A stretch of 9,031 nt of DNA from a bacterium HR23 (GTDB taxonomy: Bacteria; Chloroflexota; Dehalococcoidia; Lucifugimonadales; HRBIN23), in contig BEHZ01000068.1 of assembly GCA_002923335.1 (NCBI GenBank), positions 1 through 9,031 of the forward strand, read 5' to 3'. The translations under genes and the position numbers were made by a program. The notes beneath the pieces were generated by a model. That model made no database searches. It saw only the letters and a list, made by a program, of their open reading frames with translations, and had not been told where the DNA came from. This document shows, one piece after another, positions 7,526 to 9,031 of this stretch (its first letter is position 1; every line of letters begins with the position of its first letter).

Positions 7526-7545
7526 GGGGCTAGCCTTCTACCCCC
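7525..7545. terminator. Possible bidirectional terminator hairpin between convergent genes
   Basis: GGGGG, a bulged C, TAG, loop CCTT, CTACCCCC forms an 8-bp stem with one bulge, straddling the stops of pdhB and the radical SAM gene. The position suits shared termination, but no T-run follows on either strand, so it is not a classic intrinsic terminator. It would have to act with Rho or as a 3' end stabiliser. Confidence 0.25.
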
Positions 7546-8555
7546 ACGAGGCGTGCCCACCCCACGGAGCGCCAGCGGGTATCCAGTCGCCACAGGCCCG
7601 CATCCCGGGCCATCCGGTAGGCCTCCTCCATCTCCCGAGGGGAGACGGGGCGGTTGATGGCGGAGAAGCGGGGGTCCTCCTGGGCCTTCCAGGCGGGATG
7701 GTATTGGCCCATCACATTCACATAGGTATCTGGGGAGAGGGAGGCCAGCCACTGCAGGATACAGCGGGTGTCCTCCAGCATGCCGGGCATCACCAGGTGG
7801 CGCACCAGCACGCCCCGCAGGGCCAGGCCGTCTTCGTCCACCTTCAACTCCCCCACCTGGCGGTGCATCTCGGTGATGGAGTGGCGGGCGACTTCCGGGT
7901 AATCGGGGGCCAGCAGATAGGTGCGGGCGTGCTCCCGGTCCCAGAACTTGAAATCGGGCATATAGATGTCTATCAGACCGTCCAGCACCTGCAGGCTCTC
8001 AGGGCTGTCGTAAGCGCTGGTGTTGTAAACGATGGGCAGGCGCACCCCCATCTGCACGGCGTAGGGGAGGGCCTCCACCACTTGGGGGACCACGTGCTCC
8101 GGGGTAACGAAGTTGATGTTATGGCACCCCAACTCCTGAAGGTAGAGCATCAGGCGGGCGATATCCCGAGGCGAGCGCTCCTCCCCCACCCGAAACTGGC
8201 TGATGTCCCAGTTCTGGCAGAAGACGCAGCGCAGGTTGCACCCGGAGAAGAAGATGGTGCCGGAGCCGTTCCAGCCCCGCAGAACATCCTCCTCGCCGCA
8301 GTGGGGGAAGGCGCTGGCCACCCACGCATACCGCCCTATTCGGCACACCCCCCTCTTGTCCCCCCGGCGGTCTATGCCTTTGCAGTAACGGGGACAGACA
8401 CGGCACGAGGGCCCCAGCAGGGCCAGGGCCTCCTCCACCTTCTCCTTCAGCACCCCCTCTTCGTAGGCACGCACATAGGCGGGGACGAACCCCTTGCGGG
8501 GGAGGAGGAACCGCCCTTCCCCGTGCACCTCAGGGGGAATACGCCGGCGCACCAC
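7530..8555 (-). CDS. Radical SAM protein, PflX-like (COG1313; PFL-activase homologue)
   Basis: About 341 aa. The core has the radical SAM cluster motif CNLRCVFCQN (Cys106, 110, 113 counted from GTG 8555), preceded by GSGTIFFSG. The N-terminal part has a second cysteine set, CRVCPRYC...GVC (51, 54, 58, 71), and a PHCGEE motif. Together with LVRHLVMPG and VNVMGQYHP near the C-terminus this fits COG1313, relatives of pyruvate formate-lyase activase whose substrate is, to my knowledge, unknown. On the minus strand the frame opens at GTG 8561, but that codon overlaps AGGAGG (8566-8561); GTG 8555 has five-base spacing and is the better start (GTG 8552 is also possible). It is convergent with pdhB (4-bp gap) and divergent from E2. 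No glycyl-radical enzyme is seen nearby, so a role in activating one is not supported here. Confidence 0.9.
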   Translation of the reverse strand: MVRRRIPPEVHGEGRFLLPRKGFVPAYVRAYEEGVLKEKVEEALALLGPSCRVCPRYCKGIDRRGDKRGVCRIGRYAWVASAFPHCGEEDVLRGWNGSGTIFFSGCNLRCVFCQNWDISQFRVGEERSPRDIARLMLYLQELGCHNINFVTPEHVVPQVVEALPYAVQMGVRLPIVYNTSAYDSPESLQVLDGLIDIYMPDFKFWDREHARTYLLAPDYPEVARHSITEMHRQVGELKVDEDGLALRGVLVRHLVMPGMLEDTRCILQWLASLSPDTYVNVMGQYHPAWKAQEDPRFSAINRPVSPREMEEAYRMARDAGLWRLDTRWRSVGWARLVGVEG

Positions 8556-8572
8556 ATCCACCTCCTGCCCTT

Positions 8573-8601
8573 ACCTTATGGTGATGTCTGGCAGGCGTCA
8601 A
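8573..8601 (-). promoter_or_regulatory. Weak candidate promoter for the radical SAM gene
   Basis: On the minus strand TTGACG (8601-8596, five of six) is followed after 17 bp by TAAGGT (8578-8573, three of six). Start would fall near 8566, leaving a leader of only about 11 nt that consists mainly of the AGGAGG site. The good -35 and exact spacing support it; the poor -10 and very short leader argue against. Confidence 0.3.
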
Positions 8602-8765
8602 GGGCTGTGCCCTTTCCCCCCAGGGGGATGGGCCTTACAATGGAAGCCACAGGGATAGACGCATCGTGGGACGGAACGGCCCGTTGGCTCAAGGCTCAGG
8701 ATGGGCTGGTGGGGGAGGCCGTGGTCTCCGGCCCACCCATCCCGATGACCGGAGTCTGCTCATAA
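8601..8765 (+). pseudogene. Degenerate lipoyl-domain-like fragment upstream of E2
   Basis: The frame ending at TAA 8763-8765 reads RAVPFPPRGMGLTMEA, then DGTARWLKAQDG and GEAVV, which follows the start of a lipoyl domain. The adjacent E2 reads MAVTVVMPQMGYDMREG and VARWLKREGE. The DNA behind ARWLK is 14/15 identical (8679-8693 against 8833-8847), and ATGGGC followed by ATG six bases later matches too. An extra seven codons separate the two halves, the start codon position reads AGG, and the lipoylated ETDKA segment is missing, so it cannot act as a lipoyl domain. An ATG at 8628 could start a 45-aa peptide but there is no reason to think it is made. It is probably a decayed partial copy of an E2 lipoyl domain. 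The match is short, and chance resemblance in GC-rich DNA remains possible. Confidence 0.4.
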
Positions 8766-8775
8766 GGGGGGGAGC

Positions 8776-9031
8776 ATGGCTGTAACAGTGGTGATGCCCC
8801 AGATGGGCTACGACATGCGGGAGGGGAAGGTAGCCCGCTGGCTCAAGCGGGAGGGGGAAACGGTGCGGCGGGGCGAACCCCTGGCGGAAATTGAGACCGA
8901 TAAGGCCATCGTGGAGATGCCCTCAGGTGGCGAGGGCGTTGTGCGGAAGATTTTGGTGGCCGAAGGGACAACGGTGCCTGTAGGGACCGTCATCGCGATC
9001 ATCGGCACGGCGGAGGAGCCTCTGCCGGAGG
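8776..9031 (+). CDS. pdhC: Dihydrolipoamide acyltransferase E2, N-terminal lipoyl domain (partial)
   Basis: First 85 residues of an E2 acyltransferase, cut by the window end. The lipoyl domain is clear: VVMPQMGYDMREGKVARWLK (5-24), GEPLAEIETDKAIVEM with the lipoylated Lys43 in the DKA turn, then a second beta half up to VIAIIGTAEEPLPE, where the linker begins. The swinging lipoyl arm takes the acetyl group from E1, hands it to CoA and is reoxidised by E3. The start ATG has a purine-rich AAGGGGGGGAG run directly ahead. The gene is separated from pdhA and pdhB by an opposing gene, so it probably has its own promoter in 8556-8775; a TACAAT (8636-8641) lacking a good -35 is the only hint. The peripheral-subunit-binding and catalytic domains lie outside. 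Acetyl specificity is inferred from the neighbouring E1; a lipoyl-bearing E2 for another 2-oxoacid is less likely. Confidence 0.92.
   Translation, partial: MAVTVVMPQMGYDMREGKVARWLKREGETVRRGEPLAEIETDKAIVEMPSGGEGVVRKILVAEGTTVPVGTVIAIIGTAEEPLPE

Noticed and set aside
7245..8627. Plus-strand open frame across the radical SAM gene
   Set aside because: It is antisense to a conserved radical SAM protein and begins inside pdhB. Only its last part, after about 8601, resembles a known domain, and that part is reported separately as a relic.

Overview
The window is GC-rich bacterial DNA. It holds the 5' third of a 16S rRNA gene on the minus strand and, divergent from it, a long plus-strand block of pyruvate-metabolism genes. 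The readable 16S (GTGCCAGCAGCCGCGGTAA, the 338-region ACTCCTACGGGAGGCAGC block, a V3 about 24 nt shorter than E. coli, very GC-rich local stems) together with the gene set suggests Chloroflexota, perhaps a Dehalococcoidia-related and possibly thermophilic lineage. This placement is from memory of signature motifs, not from a search, and is only moderately secure.

Layout: 1-559 is 16S rRNA (minus; its 3' part lies outside). 560-1044 is a divergent control region with no convincing gene. It carries two sigma70-type minus-strand promoters for the rRNA, each with an inverted repeat near its predicted start point, a boxA-like antitermination site, and one plus-strand promoter about 34 nt before the first metabolic gene. 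From 1045 to 7525 run seven tightly packed plus-strand genes: dihydrolipoyl dehydrogenase (E3), the four subunits of pyruvate:ferredoxin oxidoreductase in the order gamma, delta, alpha, beta, then pyruvate dehydrogenase E1 alpha and E1 beta. A convergent minus-strand gene (7530-8555) encodes a PflX-like (COG1313) radical SAM protein. After a 220-bp divergent gap that seems to hold a decayed lipoyl-domain fragment, the lipoyl end of the E2 acyltransferase begins at 8776 and runs off the window.

How the genes work together: the block encodes two alternative routes from pyruvate to acetyl-CoA. The ferredoxin-linked POR route is reversible and oxygen-sensitive, and gives low-potential electrons. 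The NAD-linked E1-E2-E3 complex gives NADH. Gaps between the seven genes are 2-50 bp, mostly under 15, so they look like one operon in which both routes are co-transcribed. The E3 gene sits at the front and E2 is cut off from E1 by the opposing radical SAM gene, so E2 probably needs its own promoter.

I do not see a wholly new system. The most unusual points are the interleaved POR/PDH operon, the radical SAM gene splitting it, the lipoyl-like relic in front of E2, and the promoter-plus-hairpin architecture of the rRNA leader.
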